Below, in pieces: positions 44,218-53,336 of a stretch of DNA of 64,000 nucleotides (the stretch's first letter is position 1; each line of letters opens with the position of its first letter). The notes under the pieces were generated by a model that saw only the letters and a list, made by a program, of their open reading frames with translations, had not been told where the DNA came from and made no database searches. Position numbers and translations under genes: made by a program. Origin of the DNA: an uncultured Pseudomonadales bacterium (lineage in GTDB: Bacteria; Pseudomonadota; Gammaproteobacteria; Pseudomonadales; Cellvibrionaceae); the NCBI GenBank assembly GCA_947487765.1, contig CANKXO010000003.1, positions 248,001-312,000 of the forward strand, in the 5' to 3' direction.

Positions 44218-45606
44218 ATGATCAAACGGCTGCTTACCTTTTTGTCATCCCCCAACTCCGACACCGCCAAAACTGCCCACTACAAAAAAAGCAGGGGGAA
44301 ACATGGTGTCACCCTTATCCCTAGGGACCAACATAGCATTTCTCGGCGAGATATTAGCACCAGTGCTCTCAAAGTAATGAACCGCTTAAATCAGTCTGGT
44401 TTCAGTAGCTATTTAGTAGGCGGTGGTGTTAGAGACCTACTGCTAGAGGGCTCACCAAAAGACTTTGATGTCGCGACTGATGCGACTCCAGAGCAAATAC
44501 GCACCTTATTTCGCAATTCCCGCATTATTGGACGACGTTTCCGCATTGTCCATGTCCGCTTTGGTCGTGAAATAATAGAAGTTACAACCTTTCGCGGTCA
44601 AAACAGCGATTCAAATCAGCAGATTGAGTCAGATACGGGGCAATTACTACGAGATAATGTTTATGGGGATATGGAAAGCGATGCAATACGCCGCGACTTT
44701 ACGGCTAATGCTTTGTATTACTCCAGCAAAGATTTTTCTATTTACGACTACACAACAGGGATAGAAGACATTGGAAAACGTCAATTAAAGATGATTGGCG
44801 ACCCTGCGACTCGCTACAAAGAAGACCCTGTGCGATTACTGAGAGCTGTGCGTTTCGCTGCAAAATTGGGCTTTACGATTGAATCGTCAACAGAAGCCCC
44901 CATTCGGGATCAGGCACACTTATTGGAGCATGTCCCCGCTGCTCGACTATTTGACGAGATTCTAAAGCTATTTATGGGAGGATACGCTACAGCCACCTAT
45001 CAACTTCTCCAACATTACCAACTGCTTGATCAACTCTTTCCAGGCATCAATAAGATATTATCCAATGATCCGATGTACGGAAATCTGATTGAAGAAGTTA
45101 TGATCAATACGGATAAACGCATCCGCTCAGATAAGCGCGTCACCCCAGCTTTCATCTATGCCGCTCTATTGTGGCCTGCCATGCACCACGAGTATATCCG
45201 GCTAACAACCAAAGGCACCCCACAACTCGAGGCGTTTAACCAATCAAGCCAGAAAATCATCAGCCGGCAACTACAGCGTATTATGATCCCTAAACGCTTT
45301 TTAATTCCTATGCGCCAGATATGGGAACTGCAATGGAGACTGCCCAACCGACAGGGGAAGCGGGCTCAGCGATTACTGGAGCACCCCAAATTCCGTGCTG
45401 GCTATGATTTTTTATTAGTGAGAGAAGCCTCTGGTGAACAATTGGATGACTTAGGCCTATGGTGGAAGCAATTTCAAGATGCAGATGAAGACATGAAAGC
45501 ATCTATGATCGGTCAGTTGAAGCCCCCATCAAAGAGAAGGAAACGTAAACGCAAGCCAAGACCACCCAAAACCGATCAAGCACCACCGAGCCCAGAAAAT
45601 GAGTAA
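44218..45606 (+). CDS. pcnB: Poly(A) polymerase I
   Basis: A 462-residue class II nucleotidyltransferase. The catalytic site is YLVGGGVRDLLLEGSPKDFD with the DxD-type Asp residues, followed by the RRFRIVHVRFGREIIEVTTF strand and the RRDFTANALYY and EDPVRLLRAVRFAAKLGF motifs. The C-terminus is strongly basic (PPSKRRKRKRKPRPPKT), as in bacterial poly(A) polymerases rather than CCA-adding enzymes. It adds 3' tails that promote RNA decay. Its stop overlaps folK. Confidence 0.95.
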   Translation: MIKRLLTFLSSPNSDTAKTAHYKKSRGKHGVTLIPRDQHSISRRDISTSALKVMNRLNQSGFSSYLVGGGVRDLLLEGSPKDFDVATDATPEQIRTLFRNSRIIGRRFRIVHVRFGREIIEVTTFRGQNSDSNQQIESDTGQLLRDNVYGDMESDAIRRDFTANALYYSSKDFSIYDYTTGIEDIGKRQLKMIGDPATRYKEDPVRLLRAVRFAAKLGFTIESSTEAPIRDQAHLLEHVPAARLFDEILKLFMGGYATATYQLLQHYQLLDQLFPGINKILSNDPMYGNLIEEVMINTDKRIRSDKRVTPAFIYAALLWPAMHHEYIRLTTKGTPQLEAFNQSSQKIISRQLQRIMIPKRFLIPMRQIWELQWRLPNRQGKRAQRLLEHPKFRAGYDFLLVREASGEQLDDLGLWWKQFQDADEDMKASMIGQLKPPSKRRKRKRKPRPPKTDQAPPSPENE

Positions 45607-46105
45607 GTATTCACAAACATTTATTGGGCTTGGAAGCAACCTAGAGGATCCAGCCTGCCAAATTAACAATGCACTAAAAGCCTTATCCGAGCTACCCAAC
45701 TCAAAAGAGCTAATATGCGCACCTTGGTATAGTAGCAAAGCGGTTGGCCCAGGAGAGCAGCCCGATTATATTAATAGCGTTGCCAGCCTAAAAACAACAC
45801 TACCACAGTTAGAGTTATTGCATTACCTACAAGCCATTGAAAATCAACAGGGGCGAAAGCGAGACATTCGCTGGGGGGCACGCACTCTCGACTTAGACCT
45901 ATTGTTATACGACAATATTCAACATAATAGTGATGAGCTAACATTGCCGCACCCCGAGATACAACACCGAAGCTTTGTGCTATTACCATTGTACGATCTA
46001 GCCCCTGAGCTTATCCTGCCGAATGGCGACAAACTCGAAGAGCTTGCTAAACAATGTGATACTAGCGGCCTTAAATTAATGACCAGCGATAACGCTAACA
46101 AGTAG
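45599..46105 (+). CDS. folK: 6-hydroxymethyl-7,8-dihydropterin pyrophosphokinase
   Basis: A 168-residue HPPK. The start TFIGLGSNLEDPACQINNAL and the signature RKRDIRWGARTLDLDLLLYD are diagnostic, with LPHPEIQHRSFVLLPLYDLA after it. It transfers pyrophosphate from ATP to the pterin in folate synthesis. It overlaps the end of pcnB by eight bases, so translation is likely coupled. The pcnB-folK pair is conserved in gammaproteobacteria. Confidence 0.97.
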   Translation: MSKYSQTFIGLGSNLEDPACQINNALKALSELPNSKELICAPWYSSKAVGPGEQPDYINSVASLKTTLPQLELLHYLQAIENQQGRKRDIRWGARTLDLDLLLYDNIQHNSDELTLPHPEIQHRSFVLLPLYDLAPELILPNGDKLEELAKQCDTSGLKLMTSDNANK

Positions 46106-46125
46106 ATTGTAAGGACACTGTTACT

Positions 46126-46806
46126 GTGGACCAACCAATAACGATAAATAACTATGACGCCGATCAATTACCACGTTTTGTGGCGATTGAGGGCGCAATT
46201 GGCGTTGGCAAAACAACATTGGCCAAACGATTAGCAACAACATTTAACTATGACACTTTACTAGAAGAAGCCGAAAAAAACCCTTTTCTCGAACGCTTTT
46301 ATGAAGATCGTGCTCGTCATGCACTGCCGACACAGTTATTTTTTCTTTTCCAAAGAGCCCAGCAAATACAAGCCCTGCGGCAGGATGACCTGTTCCAACC
46401 CGTACGCGTCGCTGACTTTCTAATAGAAAAAGACCCCTTATTCGCAGAAGTAACTCTTGATGATGATGAAATGGCAATCTATCAACAAGTGTACGATCAA
46501 TTGGTTATTGATGCGCCCAAACCTGACCTAGTAATATATTTACAGGCACCAGTGAATACCTTACTACGCAGAATTAAACAACGAGGTATTCATGCAGAGC
46601 AAACTATTGATGCAGACTATTTAGAAACGCTAAATGAAGCCTATACACGCTTTTTTCACTTTTATGATGAGTCACCATTACTGATTGTTAACGCCAGTGA
46701 AATTGATTGGGTAAATAGGGAAGACTCCTACCAACAACTGGTTGATTACATGCTGACAATCAAAAAAGGTCGTCATTACTACAACCCGACATCAACACTT
46801 CTCTGA
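46126..46806 (+). CDS. Deoxynucleoside kinase family protein
   Basis: A 226-residue protein translated from GTG at 46126 (AAGGA upstream). The P-loop is AIEGAIGVGKTTLAKRLA. LLEEAEKNPFLERFYEDRAR and LPTQLFFLFQRAQQIQAL are the deoxyadenosine/deoxyguanosine kinase pattern, with the LID-like RRIKQRGIHAEQTIDADYLE. It would phosphorylate deoxynucleosides for salvage. It sits between folK and panB, so it is part of the same transcript. Base specificity is not predictable. Confidence 0.85.
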   Translation: MDQPITINNYDADQLPRFVAIEGAIGVGKTTLAKRLATTFNYDTLLEEAEKNPFLERFYEDRARHALPTQLFFLFQRAQQIQALRQDDLFQPVRVADFLIEKDPLFAEVTLDDDEMAIYQQVYDQLVIDAPKPDLVIYLQAPVNTLLRRIKQRGIHAEQTIDADYLETLNEAYTRFFHFYDESPLLIVNASEIDWVNREDSYQQLVDYMLTIKKGRHYYNPTSTLL

Positions 46807-46848
46807 TTCCGGTAATTCAATTGAGATAAATACCTGAGGCCATTTGTT

Positions 46849-47661
46849 ATGAGCGCACACAATGCGAGCTTAGATAAAAATATCACTCTCAATACCTTAC
46901 GCAAATACAAAGCAGAAGGCGAAAAATTTGCATGCCTGGCCCTGTACGATGCCCCAATGGCGAGCATTGCTGAAAACTCTGGCATTGAAGTAACACTAGT
47001 CGGCGATAGCCTGGGCATGACAGTACAAGGTCATGACAGCACATTGCCCGTTACAATGGAGCATATGGTTTATCACACTGAAGCCGTTAGGCGCGGTAAT
47101 GATAAATCGTTGATCATTGCTGACATGCCATTTATGAGTTATTCAACAGCAGAACAAGCCATGCTTAATGCTGGCTTACTAGTCCAGGCTGGTGCACATA
47201 TTGTTAAATTAGAGGGAGGAGAATGGCTTTGTGAAACGATTTCAATGCTCAGTGAACGAGGCGTACCCGTTTGCGCTCACTTAGGCTTAACGCCTCAATC
47301 CGTCAACAAATTTGGCGGCTATAGAGTTCAAGGTCGCGAAAAGGAACAGGCAGAAAAAATTTTACACGATGCAGAAGCACTTGCAAAAGCTGGAGCGGAG
47401 TTATTAGTTTTAGAATGTGTACCTGCAGACCTTGCAAAAAAAATAACCGAGCAGGTCAATATCATTACCATAGGGATTGGTGCAGGTGCCGACACCAATT
47501 CACAAGTTTTAGTGGTTAACGATTTATTAGGCGTTACACCAAGACCCCCTAAATTTTCTAAAAATTTCTTGGCTCAATATGGCTCAATTAACGAAGCATT
47601 TTCCGGCTATGCATCAGAAGTTAAGAATGGAGACTTCCCCTTAGAAGAACATAGCTTTTAA
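46849..47661 (+). CDS. panB: 3-methyl-2-oxobutanoate hydroxymethyltransferase
   Basis: A 270-residue PanB. VTLVGDSLGMTVQGHDSTLP holds the metal/substrate Asp, and LPVTMEHMVYHTEAVRRG, VPVCAHLGLTPQSVNKFGGY and TIGIGAGADTNSQVLVVNDL are family blocks. It makes ketopantoate with 5,10-methylene-tetrahydrofolate, the cofactor that the glycine cleavage genes at 8-13 kb replenish. Pseudomonas has panC next; here rlmJ follows, so panC must be elsewhere. Confidence 0.97.
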   Translation: MSAHNASLDKNITLNTLRKYKAEGEKFACLALYDAPMASIAENSGIEVTLVGDSLGMTVQGHDSTLPVTMEHMVYHTEAVRRGNDKSLIIADMPFMSYSTAEQAMLNAGLLVQAGAHIVKLEGGEWLCETISMLSERGVPVCAHLGLTPQSVNKFGGYRVQGREKEQAEKILHDAEALAKAGAELLVLECVPADLAKKITEQVNIITIGIGAGADTNSQVLVVNDLLGVTPRPPKFSKNFLAQYGSINEAFSGYASEVKNGDFPLEEHSF

Positions 47662-47692
47662 AGACACACAAAAAGTATAAAAAAGGTGACCA

Positions 47693-48532
47693 TTGTTAAG
47701 TTATAGACATTCGTTCCATGCAGGCAATTTCGCCGACGTCATTAAGCATATTGTCGTTGTCGAAATTCTTCAACACTTAACACTTAAAGATAAGCCTTTT
47801 GACTATATTGACACGCATGCTGGCGCCGGGCTTTTCAATTTACACTCGCCTAATGCAAAGAAACTGGAAGAACATGGCGAAGGTATCGGCAAACTTTACT
47901 CTAGCCAAAACTCTAAACTTAACCATTACCTAGACGTCATCCGAAAATATAATTCTGGCACTTCGCTAGACTTCTACCCTGGCTCACCTTCAATAGCAGA
48001 GAATTTTTTACGCCCTCAAGACAAAGCATGGTTATTTGAATTACATTCACGAGATATTGATCTATTAAAAAGCAACATGCCAAAAAGGAAACAGATTAAT
48101 ATACTACATAAAGATGGTTTTAAAGGTTTACTCGCTTTACTTCCACCTCGTTCGCGCCGAGGCTTGATACTCATAGATCCGCCCTATGAGATAAAAACTG
48201 ATTATGACAATGCATATTCGACTATCATCAAAGCGTATAAGAAATTCTCCTCTGGCATCTATGCCCTATGGTACCCCGTCGTCGATAGAGAAAAGATAAT
48301 CGCTTTAGAGAAAAAATTTAGAACGAGCGGAATCAATAACATTCAGCGCTTTGAATTAGGCTTGAAACCAGACTCCATTGAGAGGGGTATGACTGCATCC
48401 GGCATGATAGTTATCAATCCGCCTTGGACCCTAATGGATAAAATGCTAGGCTTACTTCCGGAGATAACCAGTATATTAGGAAGTGAGGAAAAAGGCTCTT
48501 CTTACAAGTGTGACACCATTGTCAAAGAATAA
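47693..48532 (+). CDS. rlmJ: 23S rRNA (adenine-2030-N6)-methyltransferase
   Basis: A 279-residue protein read from TTG at 47693, with AAGGTGA before it. Reading this TTG as Met gives MLSYRHSFHAGNFADVIKH, which matches the E. coli RlmJ start. DYIDTHAGAGLFNL is the SAM site and LILIDPPYEIKTDYDN the catalytic DPPY motif. It methylates A2030 of 23S rRNA. It is placed after panB, with no sign of functional linkage. Confidence 0.94.
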   Translation: MLSYRHSFHAGNFADVIKHIVVVEILQHLTLKDKPFDYIDTHAGAGLFNLHSPNAKKLEEHGEGIGKLYSSQNSKLNHYLDVIRKYNSGTSLDFYPGSPSIAENFLRPQDKAWLFELHSRDIDLLKSNMPKRKQINILHKDGFKGLLALLPPRSRRGLILIDPPYEIKTDYDNAYSTIIKAYKKFSSGIYALWYPVVDREKIIALEKKFRTSGINNIQRFELGLKPDSIERGMTASGMIVINPPWTLMDKMLGLLPEITSILGSEEKGSSYKCDTIVKE

Positions 48533-48558
48533 TAGAAAAACTCAGAAACATTTATAAC

Positions 48559-48588
48559 TGACCTTAATCATTATAATGATTAAGGTCA
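48559..48588. promoter_or_regulatory. Perfect 30-base palindrome between rlmJ and the DUF5062 gene
   Basis: The stretch 48559-48588 is a perfect palindrome with no spacer (each half TGACCTTAATCATTA or its complement). It lies 27 bases past rlmJ and 32 bases before the next start. It can form a hairpin (terminator) or bind a dimeric regulator. No T-run follows on the plus strand. Confidence 0.6.
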
Positions 48589-48619
48589 CCAAAGACAGAT
48601 AAAAAGGTAGATAGATGTT

Positions 48620-48856
48620 ATGAAAAAGCTAAAAGACGAGAAAGAATTAGTCAAAAAAGCGATAGCCGAAGGAGTCAAGTACGGAGAAAGCCGTGGCGTT
48701 GTCGAATTTGAACCAACGGACTCAGCGACAGAAAAGCTTGAATATATTTATCGCTTACTGGTTCACGACAAAGTCATACAACCTATACCTGAAGATCAAA
48801 TTTCTCAAAAATCCATTAAGCACAAACTTGCTATCTGGGCATCAAAATTGAAATAA
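48620..48856 (+). CDS. DUF5062-family small protein
   Basis: A 78-residue, charged, probably cytoplasmic helical protein (MKKLKDEKELVKKAIAEGVK at the start, EKLEYIYRLLVHDKVIQPIP in the middle). It resembles the DUF5062 family of Vibrio and Shewanella, whose function is unknown. The start has AAAAAGGTAG upstream. It ends convergently with the YbjN-like gene at 48913. Confidence 0.72.
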   Translation: MKKLKDEKELVKKAIAEGVKYGESRGVVEFEPTDSATEKLEYIYRLLVHDKVIQPIPEDQISQKSIKHKLAIWASKLK

Positions 48857-48912
48857 AAATCTGGCATTATATATTCCACTGAGACTCTAAATAACAAGTT
48901 AAACTTATAGCT

Positions 48913-49473
48913 TTATATTTCCTTGCCTTTCTTTTTCAACTTATCGATTAAGTTTCTACGTAAAATAGCCTGACTATCTCCACCTTGAAAACTTAATACA
49001 CCTGACGAAAACGTTGACCCATAGGTAATAACAGCATTAACGGTTTGCCCCATGCCCACCAAAAAATCTTCATCATCTAATTGAGACAGAGGATGAATAA
49101 ATGTGCTCCACAAAATTCCGTTTGCTATCGCATAGCGAGCATCGAGCACCGTATCGAAATTTGCCTGCAGCAGACGATACAAGGTCTGCTCATCTAAGTT
49201 ATCAGTTTTCAATATTGGAGAAATGATACGCATTCTATTTGCTCTTTCATCAGTAACAACCTGCACACCAACACCTTCAATCGTTAGTGACCAACGACCA
49301 AGCTGCCCTTGCGCATCATTATCAACATGACGAATGAGTTCATCCAAACGCTGATTTGTCATCGGTGCATTACTTGAAACAATCTCCTCAGAAGTATCCG
49401 CTTGAGCATAAACAGTCACCATAGAAAATAAGGCACACACAAAAACGGCAGTTAAAAAATATATTTTTTTCAT
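48913..49473 (-). CDS. Exported YbjN-like protein
   Basis: The start is put at the ATG at 49473, which has AAAGGTG upstream and begins a signal peptide (KKIYFLTAVFVCALFSMVTV ending YAQA); upstream in-frame starts would bury it. The mature part of about 160 residues has the type III secretion-chaperone-like (YbjN) pattern: RMRIISPILKTDNLDEQTLY and LLQANFDTVLDARYAIANGI, then LWSTFIHPLSQLDDEDF. The fold is usually linked to protein interaction, and function is unknown. It lies 85 bases downstream of polB on the same strand. Confidence 0.65.
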   Translation of the reverse strand: MKKIYFLTAVFVCALFSMVTVYAQADTSEEIVSSNAPMTNQRLDELIRHVDNDAQGQLGRWSLTIEGVGVQVVTDERANRMRIISPILKTDNLDEQTLYRLLQANFDTVLDARYAIANGILWSTFIHPLSQLDDEDFLVGMGQTVNAVITYGSTFSSGVLSFQGGDSQAILRRNLIDKLKKKGKEI

Positions 49474-49558
49474 AATAAACACCTTTCTCATTTCTATCCT
49501 CGCCCCATCATGACCATTCATTCCAATTATTATCATTCATACTAGACCATTAAGATAG

Positions 49559-51934
49559 TCATATCAGCGTCATTTGCTGATCTACTATTTTTTCAAATCG
49601 ATCATCCAAAAAGACTAAAATACTGTCCGCTATCGGTTTCAACTGCTTATCAACATAATGCTGATAATCCGTTAAGCTCGACTGACAATCGAGTGGTTCA
49701 GGACCATTAATCGTTATCACATAAGATATTACATCACCTCTCCCCAAAAGCTTACCGCTTAATTCAGACAATTTACGAGCAGCCTTTACATGAGGAGGAT
49801 TACTTTTCTCATAGCCATGGAGCGGTCTACGAAGTTTTTTCTTATAAATTAATTGATCATCTAGTCTTCCAGAGACTAAGTTATTGACTATCTGACAGAT
49901 ATAGTCCCGATATGGTTCCCCTTTAAAGACTTTATAATACAGTTCTTGCTGAAATTTTTTAGCTAACCCAGTCCAATCTGTACGTACGGTCTCCAATCCT
50001 TTAAAAACTAACTCTTCCCTTACTTCATCATTGACAACTGAATTAACAATCCCTGCATAACGTTTTTTGCTCCCCTTTGTTGACCCTCTAATCGTAGGCA
50101 TCAAAAAATGGCTATAGTGTGTTTCAAACTCCAGCTCTAATGCCGTATCAATATCAAATCGTTTTTTTAAACTTGACCGCCACCAACTATTTAAGTCATC
50201 TGCCAATTCATGACCAATCACATTCGCTTGATGATTATCAATATCATCACCCAACCAAACAAAAACAGAATCCGTATCACCGTAGATGACGTCATAACCT
50301 TTCTCCACAATTCGGTCACGTGTACTCTGTATAATCTCATGACCACGGAGAGTGATAGAACTACAGACTCTGGGGTCATAGAAACGACACCCAGTAGAAC
50401 CCAGCACGCCATAGAAGGAATTCATTATAATTTTTATAGCATGAGATAACGGCTTATTTTTTTCAGCTTTCGCCACATCCCGAGATTGCCATAGCTCATC
50501 AATAATATTCGGCAGAATAAATTTTTCCCGAGAGAATCGCGCACCATTGAAACCAGGAACCGTTTCTGATTCTGGCAATTTATTATGCTCAGCAACCCAA
50601 AATGCATAAGGGTCAATCGTAAACGTGCGAATAATACTAGGGTACAGGCTTTTAAAATCTAAAACTAATACATTGAGATACAAACCTGGCTTCGATCTCA
50701 TGACGTATCCACCAGGACTTACAATCGTAGACTCTAACTCACCTAAGTTAGGCGCAACGTAACCCGCTCGATGCAGGTATGGCAAATAAGCATATTCAAA
50801 ACTAGCAACTGAGCCACCCATCCTATCCATTGCCATGCCGGTTAATCGAGAGCGTTCAATAGCAAAGTGCAACAATTTTGTTTTTTCAAAAATATTCCAG
50901 ACTAATTTGCAATCCTGTATGTTATAAGCAGCCAGCGATATTTTATTTTCTGAAAACAAATCAGTTATTGCTTCGCCTCGATCATCATTCTCTAGAAGTT
51001 TACTTTCACCCAATAATTCATTAGCAACAAACTGCAAAGAAAAGCTATCGAAATTATAAAATGCCGTTCGCAGCAGCTCGATGCCATCTAGCACGATACG
51101 CCCAGGTACTTGAGCATAACGGCGCTCTGAATTTTGCCCATCCTCTCTCCAGTGGACTTTTTGTTTCGCACGGCCCAACGCAAAATCGACTTGCCAATAA
51201 TCACAAATTTTTTGTAACACCCACACATCAAACTGAACAACATGCCAACCAATAATGACATCAGGATCAACTTTGTTGAACCATTGCAAAAACTCTTGCA
51301 AGCATACTTTTGCAGACGGGCACCAAACAAGCCGCAGATCATCAATTACTTCCGAAGTGACGATATGCCTCGACGAATCAATAATAAAAACAACGGAGTG
51401 CTGCAAATTATAAATCGCTATGGAATATAGATCTTTACCATCAAGAGAGGTTTCGATATCGAGAGAGACAACCTTTAAATCTGGTTGATAATCACATGGT
51501 TTAATTTTTTTAGTTGTCGCTTTCAGAAATGAGCTATCAACCAAACAAGCATTCTCATCATGAAACTCAAGGCTTGATGTCACGAACCTTTCCATAAGAA
51601 AACGCTCAACAGGCTTAATATCCTGTTCCCATAAGCGAACTCCCCCAGAGTTAAGTAATTCACCAATCTCTCTTAACTGCCGTTGACCACCGCAATAGAG
51701 CGCCATCACAGAGTCATTATGAATATTTTTTAGTTCTACCGAACGATAAGAAATAGAAGAGAAGCGAGAGATGATTTTTTTTACAAGAGGAAGGTCAGCT
51801 TCACGAAAAAAGCAAACAGAACGCTGCTCTGGTATAAGCAAGCGGACAGGGCCTTGCTCACCTGCCAGCCATATTTCAAGCGATACACCCTCAGGCGTAT
51901 CGCGCCATTGACGAGTGAGTATAAATCCCCTCAC
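49559..51934 (-). CDS. polB: DNA polymerase II (family B)
   Basis: A 791-residue polymerase close to the E. coli length (783). The exonuclease motif is VVSLDIETSLDG near 155. Polymerase motif A is VLDFKSLYPSIIRTF near 424, motif B KIIMNSFYGVLGSTGCRF, and motif C YGDTDSVFVW near 550. All catalytic Asp and Glu residues are present. It is the SOS-linked polymerase for replication restart and lesion handling. It follows the DUF2333 gene by nine bases on the same strand, so the two may be co-transcribed. I saw no clear LexA box, and did not search systematically. Confidence 0.96.
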   Translation of the reverse strand: MRGFILTRQWRDTPEGVSLEIWLAGEQGPVRLLIPEQRSVCFFREADLPLVKKIISRFSSISYRSVELKNIHNDSVMALYCGGQRQLREIGELLNSGGVRLWEQDIKPVERFLMERFVTSSLEFHDENACLVDSSFLKATTKKIKPCDYQPDLKVVSLDIETSLDGKDLYSIAIYNLQHSVVFIIDSSRHIVTSEVIDDLRLVWCPSAKVCLQEFLQWFNKVDPDVIIGWHVVQFDVWVLQKICDYWQVDFALGRAKQKVHWREDGQNSERRYAQVPGRIVLDGIELLRTAFYNFDSFSLQFVANELLGESKLLENDDRGEAITDLFSENKISLAAYNIQDCKLVWNIFEKTKLLHFAIERSRLTGMAMDRMGGSVASFEYAYLPYLHRAGYVAPNLGELESTIVSPGGYVMRSKPGLYLNVLVLDFKSLYPSIIRTFTIDPYAFWVAEHNKLPESETVPGFNGARFSREKFILPNIIDELWQSRDVAKAEKNKPLSHAIKIIMNSFYGVLGSTGCRFYDPRVCSSITLRGHEIIQSTRDRIVEKGYDVIYGDTDSVFVWLGDDIDNHQANVIGHELADDLNSWWRSSLKKRFDIDTALELEFETHYSHFLMPTIRGSTKGSKKRYAGIVNSVVNDEVREELVFKGLETVRTDWTGLAKKFQQELYYKVFKGEPYRDYICQIVNNLVSGRLDDQLIYKKKLRRPLHGYEKSNPPHVKAARKLSELSGKLLGRGDVISYVITINGPEPLDCQSSLTDYQHYVDKQLKPIADSILVFLDDRFEKIVDQQMTLI

Positions 51935-51943
51935 CCTACAGAA

Positions 51944-53026
51944 TTACCCCTGAGTTAATAACTCACGCAAGTCGATAATCGCTGCATGGGCTCGAGAAAT
52001 GTATGATGCCATGACTAATGAATGATTAGCTAATACGCCAAAACCGCTACCATTAAGCACCATTGGGCTGTATACAGTGACTTGGGTCGCCTCCAGCTCT
52101 CGAATAATTTGCTGTAAGCTGACAACCGCATTTTTCTTAATCAACACATCAGAAAAATCTTTTTCGATGGCCTTTAAGAAATGAATTAATGCCCATGTTG
52201 TTCCTCGAGCTTCATAAAACACATCGTCAATTTCTAACCAAGGCGTTTTTATATCCACTTCTTTAGCTACCGGTGTTGATTGCGCAGCATCAGCCTCGCC
52301 AGCTAAGTCTGTGTTTAAACGGCGCTGCCCGACACTGGCACTCAATCGCTGAGATAAACTCCCCATACGCTTTTCAACACTCGACAGCCAAAATTCTAAA
52401 TTGTCAGTCCGTGCATAAAATTGTGCTGTGGGCTGGCTAGGATCAACCAAACGAGAGTGGTAGCTATTTAATTTTTCTATTCCTTCGCGATAGACTGATT
52501 CAGTAGAAGGCAACAGCCAACTTTCACTGTCGAAATTAAAGCGAGGCTCTGCAATGACCAAATCCTTATCTTCGGTTGATTGCGACTGAGAACGGCTGAA
52601 AACCTCACGAAACGCTTTACTGAGATCTCGCACTTGCACTAACACACCATATTCCCAATTCGGAATATTATCGAGCAATAGCCCAGGCGGTAGAACATCA
52701 TTACTTAAGTAACCACCCGACTTACTCAACAAAGTATCTGCCACAACAATCAAGCTAGCCGTTGTAACGCTGCCTGTAATTTCTGGCGATATTGGCGCTT
52801 CGACCGCATCAGTCGATTGAAAATTATCTTGCCAGAGCTGAACATCTGGCTCATTGCTAAAATAGAACCCCAGAATAGCGATAATAATAATGTAAAGAAC
52901 GACGATTCCTAAGACTACCCGAAGCCAAACAGAACCTCCTGCAACATCTTCTCGTAAATCGGCATAGCCATCACTAGTACGTTTAAACAGCCCAGAAACC
53001 CAGCCTTTTACTGTCGTTAGATTCAT
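51944..53026 (-). CDS. DUF2333-family membrane-anchored protein
   Basis: A 360-residue protein with one membrane helix near the N-terminus (VVLGIVVLYIIIIAILGFYF). A long periplasmic part follows (LLLDNIPNWEYGVLVQVRDL and the C-terminal SGFGVLANHSLVMASYISRA), typical of DUF2333 proteins of Pseudomonas and relatives. The function is unknown. It directly precedes polB in transcription, with a 9-base gap. Confidence 0.85.
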   Translation of the reverse strand: MNLTTVKGWVSGLFKRTSDGYADLREDVAGGSVWLRVVLGIVVLYIIIIAILGFYFSNEPDVQLWQDNFQSTDAVEAPISPEITGSVTTASLIVVADTLLSKSGGYLSNDVLPPGLLLDNIPNWEYGVLVQVRDLSKAFREVFSRSQSQSTEDKDLVIAEPRFNFDSESWLLPSTESVYREGIEKLNSYHSRLVDPSQPTAQFYARTDNLEFWLSSVEKRMGSLSQRLSASVGQRRLNTDLAGEADAAQSTPVAKEVDIKTPWLEIDDVFYEARGTTWALIHFLKAIEKDFSDVLIKKNAVVSLQQIIRELEATQVTVYSPMVLNGSGFGVLANHSLVMASYISRAHAAIIDLRELLTQG

Positions 53027-53336
53027 AAGAAATAACTCTCAATATTATTCAGTACGGGAAAACAAAAAAGAAAGATTTACGGAGCCAACACCACTACTAA
53101 CCATACTAATCGTTAAGCTATTGCATCAGAAGACCGTATTTATCATGGTTAGTATAGTGGGGCCACTTCACACTTTTTGCAACTCTACACATGCTCCCAA
53201 ACCCGCCTTTAAGGATTAATGAGAAACAAAAGCAGGGGAAAATAATATCAGATAAGCAGAATAGATAATGAATAAGGAGCTTATGATTGATAAATGATCG
53301 AACCAGGCAGACTTATAGCGCCTTTATACCTTCACA
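53027..53336. other. Intergenic region with a long hairpin between lapD-like and DUF2333 genes
   Basis: These 310 bases separate two minus-strand genes. The arms ACTAACCAT (53096-53104) and ATGGTTAGT (53145-53153) are perfect, and they extend to CCACT/AGTGG (53091 and 53160) with a 2-base bulge, giving a large hairpin with a 40-base loop. No T-run follows, so it is not a plain terminator. No gene is supported in the rest. Confidence 0.45.

Noticed and set aside
46849-48532. panC expected after panB as in Pseudomonas
   Set aside because: The next gene is clearly rlmJ; panC must be elsewhere in the genome, so it is not annotated here.
48559-48588. CRISPR or integration-site origin for the long palindrome
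   Set aside because: There is a single copy, no spacers, and no integrase or tRNA gene nearby.
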